DNA of 64,000 bases, from assembly GCA_963712595.1 (NCBI GenBank), contig CAVQIM010000003.1, positions 62,001 through 126,000 on the forward strand, read 5' to 3'. Of the stretch, positions 49,690 through 58,035 are shown piece after piece. The notes under the pieces are model-generated. The model was not told the origin of the DNA. It did not search any database and saw nothing but the letters and a program-made list of their open reading frames with translations. Both the position numbers and the translations under genes were made by a program. The DNA comes from VRUE01 sp963712595 (GTDB lineage: Bacteria; Actinomycetota; Thermoleophilia; Solirubrobacterales; 70-9). The first letter of the stretch is position 1. Each line of letters begins with the position of its first letter.

Positions 49690-51267
49690 ATGGACAAGAC
49701 CAGCGGCGCCAAGAACAGCAAGCTGATCCTGGCGGCGATGATCTTCGCCGTCTCGATGACCTTCATCGACATGACGATCGTCGCGATCGCCGTGCCGAGC
49801 CTCCAGGACGACCTCTCGCTCTCCTCGACCGGGGTGCAGTGGATCATCAACGGCTACCTGCTCTCGCTCTCGGCGCTCTTCGCCTTCGGCGGCCGGCTCG
49901 CCGACATCGCCGGGCACCGGCGCATGGTGACGCTCGGCGTGATCGTCTTCGCCACCGCCTCGGGCCTCTGCGGCGCGACCCCGACCGGCAGCCTCGACGA
50001 GGCCTGGATCATCACCTTCCGCATCATCCAGGGAGCCGGCGCCGCGATCATGTTCCCGGCCGCCCTTGCCATCGTGCTCGGCGCCTTCCCGGTTCGCGAG
50101 CGTGGCCGCGCGATGGCGATCTTCTTCGCCGTCACCGGCGGCCTCACCTCGATCGGGCCGCTCGCCGGCGGCTACCTGGTCGAGTGGACCTGGCGGGCGA
50201 TCTTCTGGGTCAACATCCCCGTCGCGATCATCGCCCTGGTCCTCACCGCAATCGCCAAGCCCGCCAACGAGAAGCACCCGGCCCCGCTCGACTACCGGGG
50301 CACCGTGCTCGTCTCCGGCGGCATGGGCCTCGCCATCCTCGGCCTGCAGCAGTCGAGCGTCTGGGGCTGGGGCAGCGCGACCACCTGGATCTGCATCGCC
50401 GCCGGCCTCGCCCTGCTCGTCGCCTTCGTCCTCTTCGAGCTGCGCGTCTCCAACCCGCTGATCCGCGTGAGGATCTTCCAGAACCGCGCCTTCGCGGTCG
50501 ACAACGCCGTCCTCTTCCTGCTGATGATCCCCTTCGTCCCGCTCTTCTTCTTCGCCAGCATGTACGCGCAGATCTCGCTCGGCGAAAGCGCCTCCGAAAC
50601 CGGGCTCTACCTGCTGATCTTCTTCGCCGGCTTCGCCACGGCCTCGCAGTGGGGCGGCCGCATCCTCGACCGGGTCGGGGCGAGGCAGTCCGTCGTACTC
50701 GGCTGCGCGGTCGCCGCCGCCGGCTTCGGCCTCTGGGCGCACTCGATGCCAGACCTCTCGGTCAGCTCGCAGTGGTACTGGATCGTGCTCGCCGGAGCAG
50801 GGGTCGGGCTCGTGCTCGGGCCCGCCAACACGGACGCCCTCAACCGCCTGCCGGCGAGCCACTACGGCGAGGCCACTGGAATCACGCAGACGGTGCGTAA
50901 CTTCGGCTCCAGCCTCGGCCTGGCGGTCCTGGGCACGATCCTGATCCTCGAGAACAAGGCGAACCTGGAGTCGACCCTGGGGGCCCAGGGCGTGCCCAAG
51001 GCACAGGCGGACCAGATCGCCGACTCGATCAGCCAGGGCAGCTCGAGCAGCAGCGCAGGGTTCGCCGAAGTGGCGGGCGCCAACGCCAAGCAACTCTTCG
51101 CCGCCGTCCAGCACGACTTCGCCCTCGCCTCGCGCACCGTCTTCTACGTGATGGCCGGCGTGATGGCCCTCGCCTTCCTCGTCGCCCTGGTCGCGATGCC
51201 GTCCGGCAAGGTCGAGGAAGTGCCCGAGGACCCTGTCGGCGGAGAACCTGCCGCCAGCACCATCTAG
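49690..51267 (+). CDS. MFS transporter, DHA2 drug:H+ antiporter type
   Basis: 525 residues, 14 predicted spans. FIDMTIVAIAVPSLQDDLSLS and the motif A form FGGRLADIAGHRRMV place it in DHA2; GLTSIGPLAGGYLVEWTWRAIFWVN is motif C with the antiporter-type Gly-Pro. It should export toxic compounds with protons. The ATG begins 34 bases after a half copy of the GGGCCT repeat. Its 3' end is followed after eight bases by structured element copy 4. Confidence 0.91.
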   Translation: MDKTSGAKNSKLILAAMIFAVSMTFIDMTIVAIAVPSLQDDLSLSSTGVQWIINGYLLSLSALFAFGGRLADIAGHRRMVTLGVIVFATASGLCGATPTGSLDEAWIITFRIIQGAGAAIMFPAALAIVLGAFPVRERGRAMAIFFAVTGGLTSIGPLAGGYLVEWTWRAIFWVNIPVAIIALVLTAIAKPANEKHPAPLDYRGTVLVSGGMGLAILGLQQSSVWGWGSATTWICIAAGLALLVAFVLFELRVSNPLIRVRIFQNRAFAVDNAVLFLLMIPFVPLFFFASMYAQISLGESASETGLYLLIFFAGFATASQWGGRILDRVGARQSVVLGCAVAAAGFGLWAHSMPDLSVSSQWYWIVLAGAGVGLVLGPANTDALNRLPASHYGEATGITQTVRNFGSSLGLAVLGTILILENKANLESTLGAQGVPKAQADQIADSISQGSSSSSAGFAEVAGANAKQLFAAVQHDFALASRTVFYVMAGVMALAFLVALVAMPSGKVEEVPEDPVGGEPAASTI

Positions 51268-51275
51268 GAGGGATT

Positions 51276-51421
51276 GGCGAAACCCGAGTGCGGCGGGCCA
51301 GCGAGCGCCGGACCAAGCGGGACAAGGACGCAGGGAGGCCGAAGAGCAGCGCTATTCGGCCGACTGAGGACGCCGTACCGCGCAGTGTCCGCCGCCGCTG
51401 GACGCGTGCGGGGGTTTCGCC
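51276..51421 (+). repeat. Structured 3'-end element, copy 4 (long variant)
   Basis: The outer arm 51276-51285 (GGCGAAACCC) pairs exactly with 51412-51421. Further in, CCAGCG pairs with CGCTGG and GGAC with GTCC. The conserved CAAGGACGCAGGG and GAGGACGCCG are retained. The inner hairpin has been replaced: GGCCGAA (51337-51343) with TTCGGCC (51355-51361) instead of GCGTGC-TCT-GCACGT. It lies eight bases after the MFS stop and 28 bases before the phosphoesterase start. Confidence 0.72.
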
Positions 51422-51449
51422 TATCCCTCCTCGCGCTAGGTTTTGAGCG

Positions 51450-52046
51450 GTGAAGCTGCTCGCCTTCAGCGATCTGCACCGCGACCTCGGCCAGGCGGCC
51501 GAGCTGGTTTCGATGTCGGTCGAAGCCGACGTGGTGATCGGCGCCGGAGACTTCGCCTCCGTGCACGAGGGCCTGGGCGAGACGATCGATGCGCTGGGGG
51601 CGATCGAGACGCCGACGGTGCTGGTCCCCGGCAACAACGAGACCGAGGAGGCGCTGCGTGAGGCCGCCGCCAGCTGGAGTGCGGCGACCGTCCTGCACGG
51701 CAGCGGCGCGACGATCGGGGGCGTCGAGTTCTTCGGACTCGGTGCCGGCGTACCCGTGACGCCATGGGAGTGGAGCTTCGACCTCGACGACGAGGCGGCC
51801 GGGGCAATGCTGGCGCCGTGCCCGCCAGACGCGATCCTCGTTCTCCACTCGCCCCCGCAGGGGCATTGCGACGCGAACGGCTCCGGCGACCACTTCGGAA
51901 GCCCGGCCCTCCTGCGCACGATCGAGGAGAAAGCTCCCCGACTGGCCGTCTGCGGCCACATCCACGAGTCCTGGGGTTGCGAGAGCCAGATCGGCTCGAC
52001 CCCCGTGCGCAACCTCGGTCCGAAGGGAACCTGGATCGAGGCCTAG
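51450..52046 (+). CDS. Calcineurin-like metallophosphoesterase
   Basis: 198 residues carrying the ordered metal motifs of the family: FSDLH (D8, H10), GAGDF, GNNE, then HSPPQGHCD and CGHIHE. It is a small single-domain phosphatase or phosphodiesterase of the YfcE/ICC type; substrate unknown. The GTG start lies seven bases after TAGGTT (51437-51442). Its TAG stop shares CTAG with the converging dihydrofolate-reductase-like gene. Confidence 0.9.
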   Translation: MKLLAFSDLHRDLGQAAELVSMSVEADVVIGAGDFASVHEGLGETIDALGAIETPTVLVPGNNETEEALREAAASWSAATVLHGSGATIGGVEFFGLGAGVPVTPWEWSFDLDDEAAGAMLAPCPPDAILVLHSPPQGHCDANGSGDHFGSPALLRTIEEKAPRLAVCGHIHESWGCESQIGSTPVRNLGPKGTWIEA

Positions 52047-52684
52047 GAAGAGACGCGGTACCTGAGGTGCGCGACGTCCGGCGCCTCGATCACAGCCACC
52101 TGCTCCAGATCGACGTCGGCGGCCGCGAGGCCCTCGAGCAGCCGCGTGCCGCCGCCGAGCAGAATGGGGACGACGCTCAACAGCATTTCGTCGATCAACC
52201 CCGCCGCCAGGTATTGCTGAGCGACGTCGGCGCCACCGCCGAGCGAGACGTCCTTGCCGCCCGCAGCCTCCTTGGCCTGCTCGAGCGCCGACTGGATGCC
52301 GTCGGTGACGAAGTGGAATGTCGTGCCTTCCTTCTCCAGCGGCTCCCGCTCGTGATGGGTGAGCACGAAGACGGGCGTGTGGAAGGGCGGTTCGTCGCCC
52401 CACCAGCCGCCCCACGGATCGTCCCCCCACGGGCCGGGGCCGCCGCCGAACATCTTGCGACCCATGATCGTGGCGCCGACGTTCTCGAGCGCCTCCTCGA
52501 AGACGGCGCTGCTGGCGTCGGTCTCGCCGCCCTCCCGTCCATGCGGCTTGCGCCAAGCCTCCAGCTTGACGACCCAATCGTGCAGCTGCTCCCCGCCTTC
52601 CCCTAGCGGGTACTCCTCACTCGGGTTCGGCCCGGCGACGAATCCGTCGAGGGAGACCGAGATCTGGAATCTGAGCCTGGCCAC
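52043..52684 (-). CDS. Dihydrofolate reductase/RibD C-terminal-domain family protein
   Basis: 213 residues. FQISVSLDGFVAGPNPS at the N-terminus, GATIMGRKMFGG, and KDVSLGGGADVAQQYLAAGLIDEMLLSVVPILLGGGTRLLE near the end are the RibD_C pattern of NADPH-dependent reductases, widely found as single-domain proteins of unknown substrate. The GTG start shares one base with the stop of the upstream glutathione-transferase-like gene, so the pair is translationally coupled. Confidence 0.88.
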   Translation of the reverse strand: MARLRFQISVSLDGFVAGPNPSEEYPLGEGGEQLHDWVVKLEAWRKPHGREGGETDASSAVFEEALENVGATIMGRKMFGGGPGPWGDDPWGGWWGDEPPFHTPVFVLTHHEREPLEKEGTTFHFVTDGIQSALEQAKEAAGGKDVSLGGGADVAQQYLAAGLIDEMLLSVVPILLGGGTRLLEGLAAADVDLEQVAVIEAPDVAHLRYRVSS

Positions 52685-52971
52685 TAGGCCGCCGGCGGCG
52701 AATCCGTGCCCTGGAAAAGCTCGCCCGCCCGAATCCTCGCCGCCATGTCCTTGGATTCGTCGCGGTAGGCGCTGCCGTCCTCGAACTCGATCACCGGGTA
52801 CTTGCGCTGGCCCGACAGCTGCTCCAAGTCATCGCGCTTCCCGGGCCGCAGCGGCCCCTTGACCAGCTCGTACTCGATCCCCTGCTCGTCGAGAGCCTTC
52901 TGCACCCTCCAGCAGGGGTGGGCGTCGATCTTGACCCACTCGGTCGAGCAGCGATGGAGCTTGACCGCCAT
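52684..52971 (-). CDS. Glutathione S-transferase N-terminal/glutaredoxin-like protein
   Basis: 95 residues of thioredoxin fold: KLHRCSTEW, HPCWRVQKALDEQGIEYELV, then KYPVIEFEDGSAYRDESKDMAARI, where the cis-Pro (YPV) and the ES turn match the GSH-binding loop of GST N-domains. There is no C-terminal helical domain, so it is a stand-alone module; actinobacteria usually use mycothiol, making the real thiol uncertain. TAGGCT (52978-52983) lies six bases before the ATG. It forms an operon with the RibD-like gene. Confidence 0.82.
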   Translation of the reverse strand: MAVKLHRCSTEWVKIDAHPCWRVQKALDEQGIEYELVKGPLRPGKRDDLEQLSGQRKYPVIEFEDGSAYRDESKDMAARIRAGELFQGTDSPPAA

Positions 52972-53077
52972 GGAAAGAGCCTAGCCGTTTCGCAGCGAGT
53001 CGCCCACTTGACCGCTGCATCATCGCCCGCATATGGTCGAAATATCCATACTATTCCGACAGCACTGGAGGCTTCCC

Positions 53078-53362
53078 ATGCGTTTCCTAGTGACCTACCG
53101 GCCGAAGTTCCCCGCCCCTGCGGAGGGGCTATCTGACCTGCTCAAAGAAATGGAAGAATGGATACGGAAACACGGTGAGCGCGTGGAGGGGATCCAGTTC
53201 TTCCTCGACGGCGGTGGCTTCGGGACCATCGAGACCGACGATCCCGCCGACATCCAGCGCCTGATCACGGAGCACCCGTTCACGCAGTACTCCGACGTCG
53301 ACGTGCAGCCCTTGATCGACCCCGCAGCGGCGATGGCGATCCTCGTCGAAGCATATTCCTGA
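53078..53362 (+). CDS. Small ferredoxin-fold-like protein (DUF3303/muconolactone-isomerase-like)
   Basis: 94 residues starting MRFLVTYRPKFP, followed by EWIRKHGERVEGIQFFLDGGGFGTIETDD and a C-terminal VDVQPLIDPAAAM. The alternating beta-alpha pattern and length fit dimeric alpha-beta barrel proteins of the DUF3303 type. Function is unknown. The ATG at 53078 was chosen because GGAGG lies six bases upstream. It stands 89 bases before the cytochrome P450 on the same strand. Confidence 0.7.
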   Translation: MRFLVTYRPKFPAPAEGLSDLLKEMEEWIRKHGERVEGIQFFLDGGGFGTIETDDPADIQRLITEHPFTQYSDVDVQPLIDPAAAMAILVEAYS

Positions 53363-53451
53363 CCTGCGCCAGGCGAGAGGACGGGCGGGCGCTGGGCTGC
53401 GCTCGCCCCTCCGATCCAAACTGGCCAGGCAGCCAGTAGCATCGTTGCAAC

Positions 53452-54711
53452 GTGAAAGAGCAACCTCAGACGACCGCGATCGAGGGGGACCTCAAAGACG
53501 TCCTCGTAACCGAGCGCGAGCACTGGGTCGACGGACCGCCCCACGTGCTGTTCAAGCGGATGCGGCAGGAGTGCCCGGTCCACTGGACCTCGGAAATCAC
53601 CGAATTCCCGGAGTCGGCCGGCTTCTGGTCGGTGACGACAGCGGACGACGTGCACGAGGTGAGCCGCGACTGGCAGACGTACTCCTCGGAACTCGGCGGG
53701 GTCACCGCAGTCACCGAGGTCTTCCCGATCGAGCTCGCGCGGGCGATGTTCATCGGCATGGACCCGCCCAAGCACGACCGGATCAAGGCCCTCTTCCAGG
53801 CCGGCTTCACGCCAAAGCGAATCGCCGCCCACGAGGAGTCGATCCGCAAGATCGTCGTCGCCGCCCTCGACCGGCTAGACGGTCGCGAGACCTGCGACCT
53901 GGTCGTCGACGTCGCCCAGCCCGCCGTCTCCCGTGTGATCGGCAGCTTCATGGGCATTCCCGAGGAGGACGATGCGACCTGGGCCGAGCTGATGAACTCG
54001 ACCCTGGCCGCCGGCGACCCCGACTACAGCCCCGAGGGCGCCGAGGGCATCGAAGAGGTGATCCAGAAGGCGCTCACGGAAATCTTCACCCGCTGCAGCA
54101 CGATGATCGCGGAGCGGCGCGAGAACCCCACCGACGACCTGACCAGCGTCCTCGTCCACGCCGAGGTCGACGGCCAGAAGCTCGAGGAGCACGAGATCGT
54201 GATGGGTTTCTTCCTGCTCGTCGCCGCCGGCAACGACAGCACCAAGGCCACCTACTCCAGCGGGATGCGAGCACTGCTCGAAGACGCCGACCAGCGCCAG
54301 CTGGTCCTCGACGATCCGGCGCTGATCCCCGGCGTGGTCGAGGAGTCGCTTCGAATGTTCCCCGCCTTCGCTCACTTCCGCCGCACCGCCACCCACGACA
54401 CGGTGCTGAACGGTCAGGAGATCAAGGAGGGCGAGAAGGTGGTCATGTGGTACACGTCCTCGAACCGAGACGAGTCACGCTACGAGGACCCCGACCGCTT
54501 CGACGTCCTGCGCAATCCCGAGCACCAGGCCTTCGGCGCGGGAGGCCGTCATTTCTGCCTCGGCACCGCCCTGGCCCGCCTCGAGCTGAAAATCCTTTTC
54601 GAGGAGACTTTCGCCCGTTACCCGAACATGACCCTGGCGGACGAGCCAACCTTCGTCGAGTCGGCCTTCCTCAACCAGCTGAAGACGCTGCCCGTTCGCC
54701 TCTCGGCCTGA
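53452..54711 (+). CDS. Cytochrome P450
   Basis: 419 residues, soluble bacterial P450. The I-helix motif is VAAGNDSTK (AGxDST), the K-helix ExxR is EESLR and the haem-binding loop is FGAGGRHFCLG. It is a class I monooxygenase needing ferredoxin and reductase, which are not in the window. Substrate is not readable, although GFFLLVAAGNDSTK resembles the CYP125/CYP142-like group of sterol and alkyl-chain hydroxylases. TAGCAT (53437-53442) lies nine bases before the GTG. It opens the oxidation cluster shared with the reductase, binding protein and Rieske oxygenase. Confidence 0.93.
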   Translation: MKEQPQTTAIEGDLKDVLVTEREHWVDGPPHVLFKRMRQECPVHWTSEITEFPESAGFWSVTTADDVHEVSRDWQTYSSELGGVTAVTEVFPIELARAMFIGMDPPKHDRIKALFQAGFTPKRIAAHEESIRKIVVAALDRLDGRETCDLVVDVAQPAVSRVIGSFMGIPEEDDATWAELMNSTLAAGDPDYSPEGAEGIEEVIQKALTEIFTRCSTMIAERRENPTDDLTSVLVHAEVDGQKLEEHEIVMGFFLLVAAGNDSTKATYSSGMRALLEDADQRQLVLDDPALIPGVVEESLRMFPAFAHFRRTATHDTVLNGQEIKEGEKVVMWYTSSNRDESRYEDPDRFDVLRNPEHQAFGAGGRHFCLGTALARLELKILFEETFARYPNMTLADEPTFVESAFLNQLKTLPVRLSA

Positions 54712-54744
54712 GCGATCGCAGCGGGGAGCTGGACCGCCACCGTA

Positions 54745-54760
54745 GGCCTAAATACACTCC
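54745..54760 (+). repeat. Half copy of the GGGCCT/AGGCCC repeat
   Basis: GGCCTAAATACACTCC matches the left arm of the hairpin at 26578-26598 with one extra T. It has no partner arm and lies 33 bases after the P450 stop, in front of the aldo/keto reductase promoter. Confidence 0.45.
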
Positions 54761-54799
54761 AACGGTACCGAAATTTTTACTATTAATGACAGCATGAAG

Positions 54800-54811
54800 C
54801 TATCATGATAG
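54800..54811. promoter_or_regulatory. Palindromic operator candidate before the aldo/keto reductase
   Basis: CTATCATGATAG is a perfect 12-bp palindrome ending three bases before the ATG, within an AT-rich stretch (54770-54812) that contrasts with the GC-rich genes. It overlaps any -10 element serving the leaderless start, so a bound repressor would block transcription. Confidence 0.5.
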
Positions 54812-54814
54812 GTA

Positions 54815-55657
54815 ATGGACACGGCCCAGGTCACGGTCCCCAGCCTCAGCCTTCGCGACGGCATCGAGATACCGGGCCTCGGCTTCGGCGCCTTCCGGGT
54901 ACCTCCTGAGGAGACCCAGGCCACCGTAGAGCTGGCGCTCGAGGCCGGCTACCGACACATCGACACCGCCGCCGCCTATCGCAACGAGAAAGGGGTTGGC
55001 GCGGCGCTCGCCGCCTCGGGGCTGCCCCGCGAGGACTACTTCGTCACCACCAAGCTTTGGAACTCGCAGCAGGGGCACGACTCGGCGCTGATGGCCTTCG
55101 AGGCGAGCCTCGACCGTCTCGGGCTCGACCACGTAGACCTCTACCTGATCCACTGGCCCGTCCCGACCGAGGGCCGGTTCGTCGATACCTGGCGGGCTCT
55201 TGAACTGATTCACGGGGAGGAGGCAGCGCGCACGATCGGCGTGTCCAACTTCCGCATCGAGGATCTCGAGCTGCTGGAGCGGAAAACGGAGACCCGGCCG
55301 ACGATCAACCAGGTCGAGTTGCATCCGCGTTTCCAGCAGGCCGACCTGCGCGCCTGGCATACCGAGCACGACATAGTTACCGAGGCCTGGAGCCCGCTCG
55401 CGCAGGGCAATCTGCTGGACGACGAGACGATCGTTCGGTTGGCCAAGAGTCACGGTAAGACACCGGCCCAGGTGATCTTGCGCTGGCACCTGCAACTCGG
55501 CAACGTCGTCATCCCCAAGTCCGTGACGCCGGAGCGGATTCGCGAGAACATCGACCTCTTCGACTTCGAACTCTCCGACGAGGAGCTTGCGGCGATTGGT
55601 GGCCTCGACAGCGGCACCCGGATCGGCCCCAGCCCGGCCACTTTCGTCGCGGCCTAG
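54815..55657 (+). CDS. Aldo/keto reductase
   Basis: 280 residues with the AKR tetrad: D and Y in HIDTAAAYRNE, K in TTKLWNSQQG, H in LIHWP, and the NADPH-binding VIPKSVTPERIRENIDLFDFEL. It is highly similar throughout to the reductase at 48491, so one arose by duplication. Next to a P450 and a Rieske oxygenase it may reduce carbonyl intermediates, which is inference. A palindromic operator candidate sits immediately upstream. Confidence 0.92.
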   Translation: MDTAQVTVPSLSLRDGIEIPGLGFGAFRVPPEETQATVELALEAGYRHIDTAAAYRNEKGVGAALAASGLPREDYFVTTKLWNSQQGHDSALMAFEASLDRLGLDHVDLYLIHWPVPTEGRFVDTWRALELIHGEEAARTIGVSNFRIEDLELLERKTETRPTINQVELHPRFQQADLRAWHTEHDIVTEAWSPLAQGNLLDDETIVRLAKSHGKTPAQVILRWHLQLGNVVIPKSVTPERIRENIDLFDFELSDEELAAIGGLDSGTRIGPSPATFVAA

Positions 55658-55749
55658 CCTCGCCTTCGGGGCTGACGGCAAGCATCGCTTCGGCAACTTC
55701 GTGTTGCTCAGGTAATCTTTTTCGCATTGTTCCCTAGGGGTTCTGTCAG

Positions 55750-56946
55750 CTGAAAATCCGATACCTCTTTGCAAAACCGTCCCTCGCCCTGCTGGCATTT
55801 GCGCTGCTGGCCGTCCAGGCCGGCTGTGGCAGCAGCGGCTCGACAGAGCCTTCTTCCGCCGGCCTGCCGAAAGAGATAGTGATCGGCGCCGCGATCGCCA
55901 AGACCGGCTACATAGCGCCCTACGACGCCACCTTTGCCGCCGTCGAACAGTTGGTGAAGGAAACCAACGCCCGTGGCGGGATCAAAGGCCACGAGGTGCG
56001 GATGATCCAAGCCGACACCCGCTCGGATCCTCAACAAGCCGTATTGGCAGTTCAAAAGGTGATTGAAGACGGGGCTGATGTCCTTGTCTTCAGCGGCGAG
56101 GCGCTGACCGCGGCAGCCGGCTCACCGCTCGCCGAGGAACAGAACAAGCTGAACCTTTCCATCGCCAATGAACCCGGCTACGGACCTCCGACGACCGGGC
56201 GCCTTTCCTTCAGCTCGAGCCCGAGTCTCATCAGTGAAGCCAGCGCCGGGGCCTCATTCCTAAATGACAGAGGCATCGAGCATCCATTCCTGTTTCGCGA
56301 CACCTCGCTGATCTATGGCAAAGTGGACTGCTCGGCCTTCCAGCAGACCTGGGAAAAGCTCGGTGGCGCGATTGCCGGCTCGGTCGATTTCGAGAACAGC
56401 GACGAGTCGGTCGCGAGCCAGGTGAGCGAGCTGCGAAGCTCCGACGCCGACGCCGTGGTCATGTGCTCTTACCCGCCTGGGGGCGCCGCGGCGATCAAGC
56501 AGATTCGCGCTGCCGGCATCGACGTTCCGATCCTCGGGCCGAGCGCCTTCGACGGCCTCTTCTGGCTGAAGGGCATCCCAAATACCGAGAGCATCTACGT
56601 CACCTCGAACGGCTCGGCCTACGATCCGCCTAACGAGGCGACGGCGAAGCTGTTCAAGAGCCTCGAGCGAGCCGGCGTGGATACAGACGTTTCGAGCAGT
56701 CTGTTGGGCGCCTATGCCGGTGGGCAGCTGCTCCTCGGAGCGATCGAGGAAACTGGCAGCGTCGATGGGAATGTCCTGGCCGATGCGCTCGAAGCGAAGC
56801 CCCACGAGACGATCATCGGCAAGTTGCACTACACGAAAGACAATCACCGGCCAAGTCGGACGTTGCCAATCTACGTTTACTCGAACGGCAAGCCGAAACT
56901 GGTTACTAAGGTCAAGCCGCAGTTCACTCCCGAATACGGCGAATAG
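55750..56946 (+). CDS. Branched-chain-amino-acid-type ABC substrate-binding lipoprotein
   Basis: 398 residues when read from a CTG codon at 55750. The first 30 residues (KIRYLFAKPS, then LALLAFALLAVQAGC) form a lipoprotein signal with lipobox QAGC. The periplasmic-binding-protein type I domain follows (IVIGAAIAKTGYIAPYDATFAAVEQLV, GGIKGHEVRMIQADTRSDPQQAV). No ATG, GTG or TTG lies in frame between the upstream stop and the signal, so the start is CTG or the base is misread; AGGGG lies ten bases before. It probably feeds the Liv-type transporter on the other strand and binds an unknown organic ligand. Confidence 0.87.
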   Translation: MKIRYLFAKPSLALLAFALLAVQAGCGSSGSTEPSSAGLPKEIVIGAAIAKTGYIAPYDATFAAVEQLVKETNARGGIKGHEVRMIQADTRSDPQQAVLAVQKVIEDGADVLVFSGEALTAAAGSPLAEEQNKLNLSIANEPGYGPPTTGRLSFSSSPSLISEASAGASFLNDRGIEHPFLFRDTSLIYGKVDCSAFQQTWEKLGGAIAGSVDFENSDESVASQVSELRSSDADAVVMCSYPPGGAAAIKQIRAAGIDVPILGPSAFDGLFWLKGIPNTESIYVTSNGSAYDPPNEATAKLFKSLERAGVDTDVSSSLLGAYAGGQLLLGAIEETGSVDGNVLADALEAKPHETIIGKLHYTKDNHRPSRTLPIYVYSNGKPKLVTKVKPQFTPEYGE

Positions 56947-56962
56947 GCCCGCCGCGACGGCG

Positions 56963-58000
56963 TTAGCCGGCAATCAAGCTGGTCGGGGCCGAACGCTCGG
57001 CGAGCGCCCGATCCACGAACTCGCGGAAAGCCTGCCGGTAGGCGAGCGTGAACCGATCGGCGAGAGCATTGGCGTCTGCATTCGAATCCAGGGGGTACTC
57101 GCGCGGCTCGATCGCCGAGGTGATCGCCACGTCCTCCCTGTAGATGCGCCCGTCGTAGGCGATCGCCTGCTCGAGGCGCTCCTCGTCGAAATTCTCGAGG
57201 CCTCCCTCGATCCAGTAGTGCGCCGACTCGGTAGCGCTGATGGCGCGGGCGGCGTGGAGCACGCAGCGCACACCGTCATCGGTGAACAGCCGGGCCGAGG
57301 TGAAGTTGGGAGCGATCGCGTGGTAGCCCATTTCTCGCAGCGTTCCCCAGACCGCTTCCGCGTCATCGCCGAATTCCATCTTCCGGCGAAGCGTCACCTC
57401 GAGGCCGTTGCGCTCCGGCTCGAGTGGCTCGATCACCTCCGGCATCCCTCCCAGGGTGGCCTGGTGGACGAAGGCAAAGTGAGCGACATCGCGGAAGTTC
57501 TCGATCATCAGCCCGAAGGCGACCGGCAGCTCGAAGGGGGTGCCATGGCCCCACGTCCACGCGTCGGCATCGAACCAAGGCGGGTCGGGAAGCCCGTTTA
57601 GTGGCTCCTCCAGCACCGTCCAGACGAGGCCCATATGTGCACGCGCCGGATAGGCCGGAATCCGGGCGCGTGACGGAATCTGACGTTGGTCGGCAAGCGA
57701 CGGGATTCGGGTGCAGGCTCCGTCCCGACCCGCCCACTCCCAGCCGTGGTACGGGCACTGGACCGACTCGCCGCAGACCTTGCCCATGGAAAGCGAAGCG
57801 CCCCGGTGAGCGCAGCGGTCGGCGACGACCGCGGGGTCTCCACCCTCGGTGAGGAAGACGGCAAGGGCCTCACCGAGGACTATGGCGCGCTGGGGACCGC
57901 CCTCTAGGTCCTGGAGTCTCGCGACGGGCTGCCAGCAGCGGCGCAGAGCAAGGGAAACCTCCTCGCTGGTTGGGACTCGAGGTGAGCTCTCACCATGCAT
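56963..58000 (-). CDS. Rieske [2Fe-2S] aromatic-ring-hydroxylating-type oxygenase
   Basis: 345 residues. The Rieske cluster ligands are C63-x-H65 (CAHRG) and C82-x2-H85 (CPYHGW). The mononuclear iron site is ENFRDVAHFAFVH (N168, D171, H174, H179), with a further Asp near the C-terminus. The length and single-chain form match phenoxy or KshA-like monooxygenases rather than two-subunit dioxygenases. It oxidises a ring or methyl group using O2 and a separate reductase. It begins 35 bases after livF and is probably the last gene of the gntR-liv transcript. Confidence 0.9.
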   Translation of the reverse strand: MHGESSPRVPTSEEVSLALRRCWQPVARLQDLEGGPQRAIVLGEALAVFLTEGGDPAVVADRCAHRGASLSMGKVCGESVQCPYHGWEWAGRDGACTRIPSLADQRQIPSRARIPAYPARAHMGLVWTVLEEPLNGLPDPPWFDADAWTWGHGTPFELPVAFGLMIENFRDVAHFAFVHQATLGGMPEVIEPLEPERNGLEVTLRRKMEFGDDAEAVWGTLREMGYHAIAPNFTSARLFTDDGVRCVLHAARAISATESAHYWIEGGLENFDEERLEQAIAYDGRIYREDVAITSAIEPREYPLDSNADANALADRFTLAYRQAFREFVDRALAERSAPTSLIAG

Positions 58001-58035
58001 CGTGCTGACTCGATTACTTTAGAGCCTTTTTTCAT

